Source: PALSA-612 sp963711315 (GTDB taxonomy: Bacteria > Actinomycetota > Thermoleophilia > Gaiellales > Gaiellaceae). From it: 64,000 nucleotides of DNA. Positions 40,747 through 49,785 of this stretch are shown here, piece after piece. Made by a program: the position numbers and the translations under genes. The notes beneath the pieces are model-generated. The model did not search any database. It saw only the letters and a list, made by a program, of their open reading frames with translations, and was not told where the DNA came from. Positions within the stretch are counted from its first letter, which is position 1; each line of letters starts with the position of its first letter. The DNA is taken from positions 248,001 through 312,000 of the forward strand of contig CAVQDQ010000002.1 of NCBI GenBank assembly GCA_963711315.1, in the 5' to 3' direction.

Positions 40747-43255
40747 CGATTCCCGAGCTCCTACGCCGCTGGGCCGAGGCGACCCCGGACGCCCCGGCGC
40801 TCATGGCTCCCGGCAGGGAGCCACTCTCCTACCGACAGCTCTTCGAGCAGACCGAGGCCGCAGCCGGCCAGCTCCGCTCTCTCGGGGTTGGCTCGGACGA
40901 CCGCGTGGCGCTCGTGCATCAGAACGGCCCCGAGCTGGCGGCTGCCTTCCTCGCCGTCTCGTCTGCCGCGGTCTGTGCGCCGCTCAACCCCTCGTACCGC
41001 CAGTCGGAGTTCGACTTCTACCTCGCCGATCTCCACGCGAAGGCGATCGTGCTCGGCGCGGAAGACGACTCGCCGTTACGCGATCTCGCCAGACGACGCG
41101 CGAGCTCCCCATCGTGGATGTCGTCACCGGCCGAGGGCGACCGCGCCGGCGCCTTCCGCTTCTCCGATGGCAGCGGCAACCGGACGGAGCCGCGCGAGGA
41201 CGACACGGCGCTCGTCCTCCATACGTCGGGGACGACCGCGCGCCCGAAGATCGTGCCGCTCACCCATCGCCTGTTGACGCTGTCCGCCCGCAACGTCGCG
41301 TCGACGTTGGAGCTGACGCCGGGCGATCGCTGCCTCAACGTCATGCCTCTCTTCCACATCCACGGCCTGGTGGCGTGCGCTTCTCTCGTCGCTCTCCGCC
41401 GGCGCGAGCGTCATCTGCACGCCCGGATTCCACGCGCCGTCGTTCCACGGCTGGCTGGCCGAGCTCCAGCCGACCTGGTACACCGCCGTACCGACCATGC
41501 ACCAGGCGGTGCTTCACACGGGAAACCCAGCCGCGCCGGCCACGACGCCTTCGCTTCATACGCTCCTCCTCCGCGCCGCTCCTGCCGCGTGTGCGCGAGG
41601 AGCTAGAGGAGACCTTCGGAGTCCCCGTGATCGAAGCGTACGGCATGACCGAGGCCGCGCATCAGATGACGAGCAACCCGCTTCCGCCTGGGGAGAGGAA
41701 GGCGGTTCGGTCGGGTTACCGACTGGGATCGAGATCGCCGTGATGGAGACTGGACGATCGTCCTGCCCCGCGGTGAGAGCGGGCAGATCGCGATCAAGGG
41801 GCCGACGGTGTTCGCCGGCTACGAGTCGAAGCAGGAGGCGAATGCCGAGTCGTTCACCGATGGTTGGTTCCGGACTGGCGACGAAGGATTTCTCGACGAC
41901 GACGGGTATCTATTCCTGAACGGGCGCAGCAAGGAGATCATCAACCGCGGCGGCGAGAAGGTCGCTCCGGCCGAGGTGGAGGAAGCGATGCTCGGGCATC
42001 CCGACGTCATTGAGGCCGTGAGCTTCGCCGTGCCGGACGAGAGGTTGGGGGAGGACGTCGGAGCGGCCGTCGTGCTACGCGAGGGCGCTCATGTGACCGA
42101 GCACGAGCTGCAGCGGCGCGTCGCCTCGCGGCTTGCGGACTTCAAGGTGCCGAGCGTCGTCGTGTTCGTGGACGACATCCCCAAGGGATCGACGGGCAAG
42201 CTCCAACGGATCGGGCCTCGCCGAGCGTCTCGGCGTCGTGGAACCAGTACGCGCGGCATATCAGGACTACGTCGCGCCACGCAACGACTTCGAACGCGAG
42301 ATTGCGGAGCTCTGGGCCGAGACTCTCGACGTGGAACGGGTCGGCGTCGAGGACGACTTCTTCTCGCTGGGCGGCGACTCGATCCTCGGTGCCGAGCTGC
42401 TAGCACGGATCGCCGAGCGGCACGGCCGGCGCTGCCCCTGACGACGTTGATGTGGGCGCCGACGCTCGGGTCGTTCACGACGCTTGTCGAGGACGGAACC
42501 TGGGACGAAGACTCGCTCATCGTCCCTGTCCAGGGCAGCGGCCGACGGCCGCCGCTGTTCGTGACGCACGCGCTCGGCGACGAGGCCCTCAACGTCTCCG
42601 TCCTGAAGCGCACGCTCGGGGAGGATCAGCCCCTCTACGCCGTGCGGGCGAAGCTCGAGAACTTGAGCGACCGTTCAGTGGAGGACATCGCCGACGACTA
42701 CTTTCGGGAGATTCGCACGGCTGCAGCCCTCCGGCCCGTACCTCTTCGCGAGCATGTGCTCCGGAGGTGCCATAGTCATGGAGCTGGCGAAGCGGGCTGA
42801 GGCGAGCGGCGAGGAGGTTCGGCTCGACCGCCGTGATCGATCCTCGGACGCAGGTCGGCCGCCGAGGCGTTCGGCACTACGTCAGCCGGGCGCTCGAGCA
42901 GCAAGAGGAACCGGCGGTTCCGCTGGGGCCGTTCGACGCAAGTTCCACCACTGGCGCGGCGCATGATGCCGGCGAGATGATCCCGACCACGAAGTGGTCG
43001 ATCCGCTGGCCTCGGTGATGGCTTCGCTCTCGGCGCAGCTACCGGACCACCAGCTTCCCCGGGACGCTGACGGTGATCAGCACGATGGACTACGAGACGC
43101 CCCCGTCATTCTGGGAGGGAGTCGCCGACCACGTTGTGTGGTACGAGGTCGAGGCTCCGCACCTCACGATCTTCCAGCACCCGCATGCCGACGTCCTCGG
43201 CGAGGTTCTCGAGCAGGTCCTGGACGACGTCGAGCGGGAGGCGGCATCACGATGA
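40743..43255 (+). pseudogene. Adenylation-carrier-thioesterase synthetase (A-T-TE), multiply frameshifted
   Basis: Homology runs through the whole span but needs at least eight frame changes. Adenylation domain: LVLHTSGTTARPKIVPLTHR, VMPLFHIHGLV, then LSAGASVICTPGFHAPSFHG, EAYGMTEAAHQM, GWFRTGDEGFLDDDGYLF, SKEIINRGGEKVAPAEVEEA and PKGSTGKLQR. Carrier domain: DDFFSLGGDSIL, with the Ser for phosphopantetheine. Thioesterase: LFVTHALGDEALNVSVLKRT, SGPYLFASMCSGGAIV and WYEVEAPHLTIFQHPHA. The usual GxSxG nucleophile position reads MCSGG, so it may be Cys. It lies between prfA and a phosphopantetheinyl transferase that could activate it. Either decayed or poorly sequenced. Confidence 0.65.
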
Positions 43256-43767
43256 GCAGGGACGTCCACGTCTGGCGGCTCTCGCTAGAGGCGGCATCCA
43301 TGCGATCGATCCTCGCCCGCTATCTCGATCGCGACGCCCGGTCGCTGGAATTCGCGTACGGGCCGTACGGCAAGCCAAGGCTGGTCGATGGCGACGGGCT
43401 GGAGTTCAGCTGGGGCCGTTCCGGTGGCGTGGGTGTGCTCGCGGTCGCGCAGGGAGGGGAGGTGGGAATCGACGTCGAGCGCATCGACCCGCGTCGTGCT
43501 CTCGGCCCGATCGCCGATCAGCTATTCGCGACGACGAGGCCGCCGAGCTGCGCTCGCTGGCGGAAGAGAGCCGGATCCGGCGTTTCTTCCAGCTCTGGAC
43601 GCAGAAGGAGGCGTACGGGAAGGCGCTCGGCACCGGGCTTTCTGTGCCGCTGCGCAGCCTGCAGAGCACCCGGTGGGCTGGTCTCTGCACGACCTCAGCT
43701 CGGACCGGGCTTCGCCGGCGCGCTCTGCGTGCGCGGCAGCCGGCTCCGCATCCACATGCACGAATGA
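43252..43767 (+). CDS. 4'-phosphopantetheinyl transferase (Sfp type), internal frameshift pair
   Basis: A 171-residue enzyme that would attach phosphopantetheine to the carrier domain just upstream. Motifs: YGPYGKPRLVDGDGLEFSWG, the metal-binding GGEVGIDVERIDPRR, and FFQLWTQKEAYGKALGTGL (W-x-x-KEA). The last motif is in another frame between about 43530 and 43690; the end (PGFAGALCVRGSRLRIHMHE) returns to the first frame, so two compensating shifts are present. It is shorter than typical Sfp proteins, lacking part of the N-terminus. Starts in an ATGA overlap and ends in one with prmC. Confidence 0.72.
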   Translation: MSRDVHVWRLSLEAASMRSILARYLDRDARSLEFAYGPYGKPRLVDGDGLEFSWGRSGGVGVLAVAQGGEVGIDVERIDPRRALGPIADQLFATTRPPSCARWRKRAGSGVSSSSGRRRRRTGRRSAPGFLCRCAACRAPGGLVSARPQLGPGFAGALCVRGSRLRIHMHE

Positions 43768-44601
43768 CCATCCGCGACGTCGTCACGGCGTCGACGGAGT
43801 TTCTCGCCCGCAAGGATGTGCCGAGCCCGCGCGTCGACGCCGAGCACCTCGTCGCCCACGCGCTCGGCGTTACGCGCCTCGATCTCTACCTCCAGTACGA
43901 CCGGCCGCTGACGCAGGACGAGCAGGCCGCCTGCCGCGAGCTGGTACGCCGCCGCGGAACGCGCGAGCCGCTCGCCTACATCCTCGGCGAGTGGGGCTTC
44001 CGGCGGCTGACGTTGAAGGTCGACCGGCGTGGGCTGATCCCGCGGCCGGAGACGGAGGTCGTCGTCGAGCGCTGCCTGGCACTGCTGGACGGTGTCGGAT
44101 GACCCGGCTGTGCTCGACGTGGGGACGGGCACGGGCGCGATTGCTCTCGCGATCGCGGACGAACGGGCTGACGCTGCCGTGACGGCGATCGACGTGTCCG
44201 AAGACGCGCTCGCGCTTGCTACGGAGAACGCGGCGCTGACGGGCATGGCGGAGCGGGTGCAGCTCGTCCTCCACGACCTGGGCGAGGGACTGCCGGGCGG
44301 CCCGTACGACCTCGTCGTCTCCAACCCGCCGTACGTGGAGCCAGAGGAGCTCGACGCGTTGCAGCCGGAGGTGCGCGACTGGGAGCCGCCGAGCGCGCTC
44401 GTTGGCCACGGCGTGACCGAGCAGATCGCACAGGCCGCCCGCCAGGTGCTGCGGCGTGGGGGCGCGCTCGTGCTCGAGGTGGCGGATGGATCCGCCCAAC
44501 GCGTCTCCGGCCTGCTCGAGGAGCTCGGCTTCCAGGAAGTCGTGGCCACACCGGATCTCGCCGGCCGCGATCGCGTCGTCGAGGGGCGATGGACGCCGTA
44601 G
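43764..44601 (+). CDS. prmC: Release factor glutamine methyltransferase, single frameshift
   Basis: Methylates the Gln of the GGQ motif in release factors, here RF1 upstream. The N-terminal domain (TIRDVVTASTEFLARKDVPS, REPLAYILGEWGFRRLTLKV, LIPRPETEVVVERCLALL) is in one frame. After 44090 the SAM-binding part is one base later: DDPAVLDVGTGTGAIALAIA and the catalytic VVSNPPYVEPEEL, ending VVEGRWTP. One extra base near 44095 explains it. The repaired length, about 279 residues, is normal. As PrmC is a core enzyme, sequence error is the favoured explanation. Confidence 0.85.
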
Positions 44602-45167
44602 CGGCACTCCGCGCTGGACAGCCCGTCGTCCTGCCCACGGACACGGTGTACGGGCTCTGCGCGGACGCCTCCTCCGAGGAGGCGTGCCGCCGTGCGCTCG
44701 CGCTCAAAGGACGGCCGGAGGGGCAGCCTGCGGCGCTCGTCTGCGCCAGCGTCGAGGCGCTCCTCGAGCGCGTCCCGGAGCTGCCGGAGGAGATCGTTCG
44801 GGCGCTGCTGCCGGGGCCGTACACGCTCGTCTTCCCGAACCCCGAGCGACGCTTCGCCTGGCTTGCGGAGTCGACGATCGGCGTCCGCGTGCCCGAGTTG
44901 CCCGACGAGGCCGCCGAGGTGGTGAGTGCGGTCGGCGCGGTGATGGCGACGAGCGCGAACGTGCACGGCGGGCCCGACCCGCGGTCGCTCGACGAAGTGC
45001 CCGAGGAGATCCGTGCCGGCTGCGGAGCGGTCGTGGACGGCGGCTTGCTCCCGGGCGTACCGTCGACGGTGCTCGATCTCACGGGCGCAGAGCCGCAGGT
45101 GCTCCGAGAGGGCGCCGTACCGGCCGCCGAAGCGCTGGCTCGTGTCGCTGCCGTCGGGCGCGCCTGA
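44589..45167 (+). CDS. tsaC: L-threonylcarbamoyladenylate synthase (Sua5/YrdC family)
   Basis: A 192-residue YrdC-domain enzyme that makes threonylcarbamoyl-AMP for the tRNA t6A modification. Motifs: VVLPTDTVYGLCADAS near the N-terminus, LKGRPEGQPAALVC, ALLPGPYTLVFPNPERRF, TIGVRVPELPDEAAEVV, MATSANVHGGPDP and PSTVLDLTGAEPQVLREG. It has only the YrdC domain, not the extra Sua5 domain. The ATG lies inside the end of prmC (13-nt overlap), as in Gram-positive prfA-prmC-ywlC clusters. Confidence 0.93.
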   Translation: MDAVAALRAGQPVVLPTDTVYGLCADASSEEACRRALALKGRPEGQPAALVCASVEALLERVPELPEEIVRALLPGPYTLVFPNPERRFAWLAESTIGVRVPELPDEAAEVVSAVGAVMATSANVHGGPDPRSLDEVPEEIRAGCGAVVDGGLLPGVPSTVLDLTGAEPQVLREGAVPAAEALARVAAVGRA

Positions 45168-45168
45168 G

Positions 45169-45174
45169 TACGAT
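45169..45174 (+). promoter_or_regulatory. -10-like box TACGAT
   Basis: TACGAT lies 8 nt before the glyA ATG at 45183, directly after the tsaC stop, suggesting an extra leaderless promoter for glyA. Confidence 0.33.
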
Positions 45175-45182
45175 CCCCCCGG

Positions 45183-46475
45183 ATGGTCGCGACGGCCCTG
45201 TCTCTGGAGCAGCTGCGCACCGCTGGTCTCGCCGACATCGATCCCGACATCGCGGCGCTGCTCGGCCGCGAGCTCGAGCGGCAGCGGGCGGAGATCGAGC
45301 TGATCGCGTCCGAGAACTTCACGTGGCCTTCGGTGCTCGAGGCCGTCGGCTCGGCGGCGACGAACAAGTACTCCGAGGGCTATCCCGGCCGCCGCTACTA
45401 CGGCGGCTGCGAGGTTGTGGATGAGATCGAACAGCTGGCCATCGACCGGGCGAAGGCGCTCTTCGGCGCCGAGCACGCGAACGTCCAGCCGCACGCTGGG
45501 GCACAGACGAACATGGCCGTCTACTTCTCGTGCCTCGACCCGGGCGACACGATCCTCTCGCTCGAGCTCTCGCACGGGGGGCACCTCACCCACGGCCTGA
45601 AGGTGAACTTCTCCGGACGGCTGTACACGATCGTTCACTACGGCGTCAGCCGCGAGACGAGCCTCATCGACTACGACGAGGTGCGGCAGCTGGCGAAGGC
45701 CCACCGGCCGAAGCTCATCGTCTGCGGAGGCTCCGCCTACCCGCGGGCGGTCGAGGCGGAGCGCTTCCGCGAGATCGCCGACGAGGTGGGCGCCTACCTC
45801 CTCTGCGACATGGCGCACTTCGCCGGGCTCGTGGCGGCGGGACTGCACCCGAACCCCGTGCCGCACTGCGATTTCGTGACGTCCACGGCGCACAAGACAC
45901 TGGCCGGGCCGCGCTCGGGCTTCGTGCTCTGCCGCGAGGAGCTCGCGGAGTCTCTCGACCGTGCGGTCTTCCCCGGGATGCAAGGCGGGCCGCTCAACCA
46001 TGTCATCGCCGCCAAGGCAACGTGCTTTGCGATCGCCGGCTCGGACGCGTTCCGTGAATACCAGCAGCAGGTGCGCGCCAACGCGGACGCATACGCGGCC
46101 GAGCTTCAGGCGGGAGGGCTCGACGTGCTGACCGGCGGCACGGACACGCATCTCCTGCTCGTCGATCTCCGGCAGACCGAGTGGACCGGGAAGGGCGCGG
46201 AAGAGCGCCTGGCCGAGGTTGCCATCACCGTCAACCGCAACACCATTCCGTTCGACGAGCGTCCGCCGACGGTCGCCTCCGGCTTACGCGCCGGGACGCC
46301 GGCGGCGACGATGCGCGGCTTCGACGAGGACGACTTCCGCGAGGTGGGGAGGATCACCTGCGAGGCGCTCGCCGAGGACGCTGATTTCGCCGCACTCCGA
46401 GAGCGCAGCCTCGCCTTGTGCGATGCGCGGCCGCTGTATCCCGGCTTCCGCGGCTACACGACGTACGTCGCATGA
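45183..46475 (+). CDS. glyA: Serine hydroxymethyltransferase
   Basis: A 430-residue PLP enzyme that interconverts serine plus tetrahydrofolate with glycine plus methylene-tetrahydrofolate. The PLP lysine is in TSTAHKTLAGPRSG. Other marks: ELIASENFTWPSVLEA, TNKYSEGYPGRRYYGGCEVV, VQPHAGAQTNMAVY, and the C-terminal FDERPPTVASGLRAGTPAAT with TMRGFDEDDF. Length is normal. The upp gene starts in a 4-nt overlap at its stop. Confidence 0.97.
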   Translation: MVATALSLEQLRTAGLADIDPDIAALLGRELERQRAEIELIASENFTWPSVLEAVGSAATNKYSEGYPGRRYYGGCEVVDEIEQLAIDRAKALFGAEHANVQPHAGAQTNMAVYFSCLDPGDTILSLELSHGGHLTHGLKVNFSGRLYTIVHYGVSRETSLIDYDEVRQLAKAHRPKLIVCGGSAYPRAVEAERFREIADEVGAYLLCDMAHFAGLVAAGLHPNPVPHCDFVTSTAHKTLAGPRSGFVLCREELAESLDRAVFPGMQGGPLNHVIAAKATCFAIAGSDAFREYQQQVRANADAYAAELQAGGLDVLTGGTDTHLLLVDLRQTEWTGKGAEERLAEVAITVNRNTIPFDERPPTVASGLRAGTPAATMRGFDEDDFREVGRITCEALAEDADFAALRERSLALCDARPLYPGFRGYTTYVA

Positions 46476-47098
46476 CCGTCACCGAGGTCGGTCACCCGCT
46501 GGCGCAGCACAAGCTCGGCCTGCTGCGTGACGTGAACACCTCTACGGCCGACTTCCGGCGCCTCGTCAACGAATTGACGCTGCTGCTCACGTACGAGGCG
46601 ACGAAGAGCCTTGCAACGGAGCAGGTGGAGATCTCGACGCCCCTCGAGACCACGTCGGTGCCGCGCATCTCCGGCAAGAAGGTCGCCGTCTGCCCGATCC
46701 TGCGCGCCGGTATAGGCATGCTCGACGGCGTGCTGTCGCTCGTCTCGGGCGCGCGCGTCGGCTTCATCGGCATGTACCGCGACGAGGAGACGCTCGAGCC
46801 GCACGAGTACTACGTGAAGTTGCCGACCGACGTTGCAGAGCGCGACGTGATCGTGCTCGATCCGATGCTGGCCACCGGCAACTCGACCACGGCCGCGATC
46901 GACATCGTCAAGAAGGCGGGAGCGACCTCCATCCGCCTGATCGCGATCATTGCCGCGCCGGAGGGGATCGAGCGCGTGCAGGCGGCGCATCCGGACGTGC
47001 ACATCGTCGTCGCTGCAATCGACCGGGGCCTCAACGAGCGTGGCTTCATCGTGCCCGGCCTCGGCGACGCCGGAGATCGCCTCTACGGGACGAAGTAG
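46472..47098 (+). CDS. upp: Uracil phosphoribosyltransferase
   Basis: A 208-residue pyrimidine salvage enzyme that makes UMP from uracil and PRPP. Marks: VTEVGHPLAQHKLGLLRDVN at the N-terminus, ICPIL-like VAVCPILRAGIGMLDGVLSL, IGMYRDEETLEPHEYYVKLP, the PRPP-binding VIVLDPMLATGNSTTAAI, and the C-terminal uracil site FIVPGLGDAGDRLYGTK. ATG 46472 overlaps the glyA TGA; an upstream start at 46418 would add unconserved residues. Confidence 0.96.
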   Translation: MTVTEVGHPLAQHKLGLLRDVNTSTADFRRLVNELTLLLTYEATKSLATEQVEISTPLETTSVPRISGKKVAVCPILRAGIGMLDGVLSLVSGARVGFIGMYRDEETLEPHEYYVKLPTDVAERDVIVLDPMLATGNSTTAAIDIVKKAGATSIRLIAIIAAPEGIERVQAAHPDVHIVVAAIDRGLNERGFIVPGLGDAGDRLYGTK

Positions 47099-47107
47099 GG
47101 CACCTGG

Positions 47108-48238
47108 ATGCTGGACGAGCTGCGCGCGAACTGGGAAGTCCTCTACGGGGCCGGGCTCGCGCTCGTCATCGTCCTGCTGCTGACGCCGGTCGTCGGCAAC
47201 GTCGCCCGCTTCCTCGGCATCGTCGACCGGCCGGGCGAACGTCGCGTGCACGAGCGGATCGTGCCCAAGCTCGGCGGCCTCGCCCTGTTCTTCGGGATCA
47301 TCATCCCAGCGCTCGCCTTCGTCGACTTCTCCGACGAGATGCGCGGCCTCCTGCTCGGCGCCACCGTCGCCACGGCTGTCGGCGCGGTCGACGACTTCCG
47401 CGGGCTCCTCTGGTGGCAGAAGCTCGCCGGGCAGATCGGCGCGGCGGCGATCCCCGTCGCCTCCGGCATCTGGATCGACCACTTCACGTTCCCGTTCGTC
47501 GGCGTGCACGAGCTGTCGCCGTGGGTCGGCAAGCCGCTGACCGTCGCCTGGATCGTCGCCGTGATGAACATGGTCAACTTCCTCGACGGGCTCGACGGGC
47601 TCGCGGCGGGCGTGTGCTCGATCGCGGGCGGCACTTTCGCCGTCATCGCGCTCTCGCTGGGCAAGCCCGAGGCGGCGATCGTGTCGGCGATCGTGTTCGG
47701 CGCCTGCCTCGGCTTCCTGCGGCACAACTTCTATCCAGCCCGGATCTTCATGGGCGACTCGGGGGCGATGCTGCTCGGCTTCGTGCTCGCCACGGTGGCC
47801 GTCGAGGGGCTGTTGAAGACGGCCGCCACCGTGGCCCTGTTCTTCCCGCTGCTCGTGCTGGCAGTGCCGATCATTGACACGGGCTTCGTCGTCGCCCGGC
47901 GGCTCAAGTACCACCAGCCGATCACGGCGCCCGACCAGGAGCACCTCCACCACCGCTTCCTGCGCATCGGCCTCTCGCAGAGGCGGACGACGATAGTCAT
48001 CTGGCTCTGGTGCGCGACGCTCGCCGGCGCAGCGCTTGCCACGCGCTTCATCGACTTTCGCGAGGGTGGCGACTGGCACGTGTGGCCGACCGTTGCGGTG
48101 GCCGCGATCGGCCTTGCCGCCGTGCTGTTCTCGATGGTGATCGTGTATTCGCTCGAGATCGTGAAGCTCGCCAACCCGCGCATCCGCCGCCGGGTCGCGC
48201 GGGAGCGCGAGCTGGAAGAGCAGCGTAAGTCGGCCTAG
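47108..48238 (+). CDS. Undecaprenyl-phosphate sugar-1-phosphate transferase (WecA/TagO type)
   Basis: A 376-residue polyprenyl-phosphate N-acetylhexosamine-1-phosphate transferase with about 11 membrane helices. Cytoplasmic catalytic motifs: RRVHERIVPKLGGLALFFG, the double aspartate in VGAVDDFRG, NMVNFLDGLDGLAAG, FMGDSGAMLLGF and EHLHHRFLRIGLSQRRT. The end is a charged tail. It starts the lipid-linked precursor of a wall or exopolysaccharide, and its position before the ATP synthase genes is conserved in actinobacteria. Confidence 0.9.
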   Translation: MLDELRANWEVLYGAGLALVIVLLLTPVVGNVARFLGIVDRPGERRVHERIVPKLGGLALFFGIIIPALAFVDFSDEMRGLLLGATVATAVGAVDDFRGLLWWQKLAGQIGAAAIPVASGIWIDHFTFPFVGVHELSPWVGKPLTVAWIVAVMNMVNFLDGLDGLAAGVCSIAGGTFAVIALSLGKPEAAIVSAIVFGACLGFLRHNFYPARIFMGDSGAMLLGFVLATVAVEGLLKTAATVALFFPLLVLAVPIIDTGFVVARRLKYHQPITAPDQEHLHHRFLRIGLSQRRTTIVIWLWCATLAGAALATRFIDFREGGDWHVWPTVAVAAIGLAAVLFSMVIVYSLEIVKLANPRIRRRVARERELEEQRKSA

Positions 48239-48307
48239 CCACAAACATCGCTCTTTCCCGCATCAACGAGCGGATTCAGCTGTTACAAGCTGGGGCCTCT
48301 GGGCTGG

Positions 48308-48313
48308 TATGCT
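48308..48313 (+). promoter_or_regulatory. -10-like box TATGCT before the ATP synthase genes
   Basis: TATGCT lies 7 nt before ATG 48321. The alternative ATG at 48309 lies within it, which supports 48321 as the start. TTACAA lies 19 nt upstream and could be a weak -35. Confidence 0.38.
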
Positions 48314-48320
48314 CGCGGCG

Positions 48321-48518
48321 ATGGAGCCTTCTCGCCCCGCGTTTCACCCTGCCGGGGCGGGCACCCTGCTCGCCGGCACGACGGCCGCCTGCATCGGCTG
48401 CGGCGCGCTCGTCGGCTGGGTCGCCGGCTCCGTGGGATACGGCATGCTCGCCGGCGCGATGATTGGCGTTCCCGCAGGCGTGGGCGCTGTCTACGTCCGT
48501 TACAAGGACTCCGTGTAG
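48321..48518 (+). CDS. AtpZ/AtpI-type small membrane protein
   Basis: A 65-residue protein of two membrane helices rich in glycine (LAGTTAACIGCGALVGWVAG and GYGMLAGAMIGVPAGVGAVY), followed by YRYKDSV-like VYVRYKDSV. It matches AtpZ-like proteins that accompany F0F1 ATP synthase operons and are linked to c-ring assembly or magnesium supply. ATG 48321 is preferred to ATG 48309 because of the TATGCT box. The stop overlaps the next GTG start by one base. Confidence 0.7.
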   Translation: MEPSRPAFHPAGAGTLLAGTTAACIGCGALVGWVAGSVGYGMLAGAMIGVPAGVGAVYVRYKDSV

Positions 48519-48907
48519 TGCCCTCGAGCACGCTCATGACGCCGAGGCCCGTGCCCCGGAAGGTCGCGCCCGCGCTGGCGGCGCTGCTCGTGCTCGGCAT
48601 CGCACTCGTCGTCTTCCTCATTGCAGGTTGGGACGTCCGCGGCTGGGCCGTCGGCGCCGTGCTCTGGGCGGGCCTGCGTGCCATCTCGCTGTTGGTCGAC
48701 TACGTGCGCAAAGATACGAGCCCCGCGGCCGGCGGCGGGCTTCACGCCTTCGAGCTCGTCTTCAAGGGCCTAGCGGTGCTCGTCGTATTGCTCGCCGTCG
48801 CCACCACCAACGAGGATCTCGCCCTCCCGGCCATCCTCGTCTTCGCCCTCGCCTACACCGCCGAGCTGGGCCTGTCGCTCGCCTCGTACTTTGGAGGCTC
48901 GAAGTGA
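48518..48907 (+). CDS. AtpI-like membrane protein
   Basis: A 129-residue protein with four hydrophobic segments (ALAALLVLGIALVVFLIAGW, GAVLWAGLRAISLLVDY, LVFKGLAVLVVLLAVATT and ALPAILVFALAYTAELGLSL). Position directly before atpB, size and four-helix layout fit the AtpI group of the ATP synthase operon, which assists c-ring assembly. Sequence alone is not decisive. GTG 48518 overlaps the previous TAG by one base, and the stop overlaps the atpB GTG by 4 nt. Confidence 0.62.
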   Translation: MPSSTLMTPRPVPRKVAPALAALLVLGIALVVFLIAGWDVRGWAVGAVLWAGLRAISLLVDYVRKDTSPAAGGGLHAFELVFKGLAVLVVLLAVATTNEDLALPAILVFALAYTAELGLSLASYFGGSK

Positions 48908-49773
48908 AGCGCGCCCTCGTGATCGTGACGACGCTGGCGCTCGTGCTCCCTGCGTTCGCGGCGGCCCAGGCCGAGGACGAGTTCGATCCGTCCCACGAGT
49001 GGGAGATGAACGACTGGATTCCTATCCACATCGGCCCGCTCGACATGTCGATCAACAAGGCGGTGGCATATCTCATCCTCGGCGGGATCGTGTCCATCGT
49101 GCTCGGGATCGTCCTCATGCGGGTAGGTCTCAAGGAGCGCCCCGGACGCCGCCAGACGGTTGGAGAGATCGTCTACGAGATGGCGCAGGTGCAAGTGGCA
49201 GAACAGGGGCTCCCGACCAGGGCAATCGGGCGCTGGTTCCCCTATGTCGCTTCGCTCTTGATCTTCGTCTGGGTCGTCAACATGCTCGGCTTCATCCCGC
49301 TGCCGCTCTCAGACGAGAAGGTAGAGATCGCCGGCGTCGAGGTGCCGACGCTCGCCATCTTCGCCGCCACATCGACGCTGTCCGTGACGCTCGCGCTCGC
49401 TCTGATGAGCTGGACGTTCACGCACGTCGAGGGCATCCGCGAGAACGGGGTCAAGCGGTACCTCCAGAGCTGGATCCCGGACGTGCCGAAGGCGCTCCTG
49501 CCGATGATGATCCCGCTCGAGATCCTCAGCCAGTTCATGCGGCTCATCTCGCTGAGCGTCCGGCTCTACGCGAACATGCTCGCCGGCCACATGCTGATCC
49601 TCGTCTCCATCGGGCTCATCTTCCTGATCAACTGGTACGTGTTCCCGGCGTCCGTCATCCTCGCGTTTCTCTTCTACGCATTCGAAGTCGTGATCGTCGT
49701 CACGATCCAGGCGTACATCTTCGCCGCCCTGTCCGCCATCTACATCGGCTCGGCCATCGAGCCCGAACACTAG
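48904..49773 (+). CDS. atpB: ATP synthase F0 subunit a
   Basis: A 289-residue integral membrane stator subunit that forms the proton half-channels. The essential arginine is in SLSVRLYANMLAGHMLIL. The C-terminal helix contains VVIVVTIQAYIFAALSAIYI. The N-terminus looks like a cleavable signal peptide (ALVIVTTLALVLPAFAAAQA) followed by an acidic loop before the first conserved helix. The GTG start overlaps the AtpI stop by 4 nt, and atpE starts 12 nt downstream behind TAGGAGGAAGG. Confidence 0.95.
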   Translation: MKRALVIVTTLALVLPAFAAAQAEDEFDPSHEWEMNDWIPIHIGPLDMSINKAVAYLILGGIVSIVLGIVLMRVGLKERPGRRQTVGEIVYEMAQVQVAEQGLPTRAIGRWFPYVASLLIFVWVVNMLGFIPLPLSDEKVEIAGVEVPTLAIFAATSTLSVTLALALMSWTFTHVEGIRENGVKRYLQSWIPDVPKALLPMMIPLEILSQFMRLISLSVRLYANMLAGHMLILVSIGLIFLINWYVFPASVILAFLFYAFEVVIVVTIQAYIFAALSAIYIGSAIEPEH

Positions 49774-49785
49774 GAGGAAGGCTTC

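Noticed and set aside
45121..45182. Possible glycine riboswitch before glyA
   Set aside because: The space between tsaC and glyA is only 15 nt, too short for any known aptamer.
43695..46151. An 818-codon open frame on the minus strand under prmC, tsaC and glyA
   Set aside because: Antisense to conserved genes, no start signal, no motif, and composition typical of shadow frames.
46454..48244. A 596-codon minus-strand frame under upp and the sugar-phosphate transferase gene
   Set aside because: Very His/Asp/Arg-rich with no domain; antisense to well-conserved genes.
48309..48518. Longer start (ATG 48309) for the AtpZ-like gene
   Set aside because: That ATG forms part of a TATGCT box; ATG 48321, 7 nt after the box, fits better.
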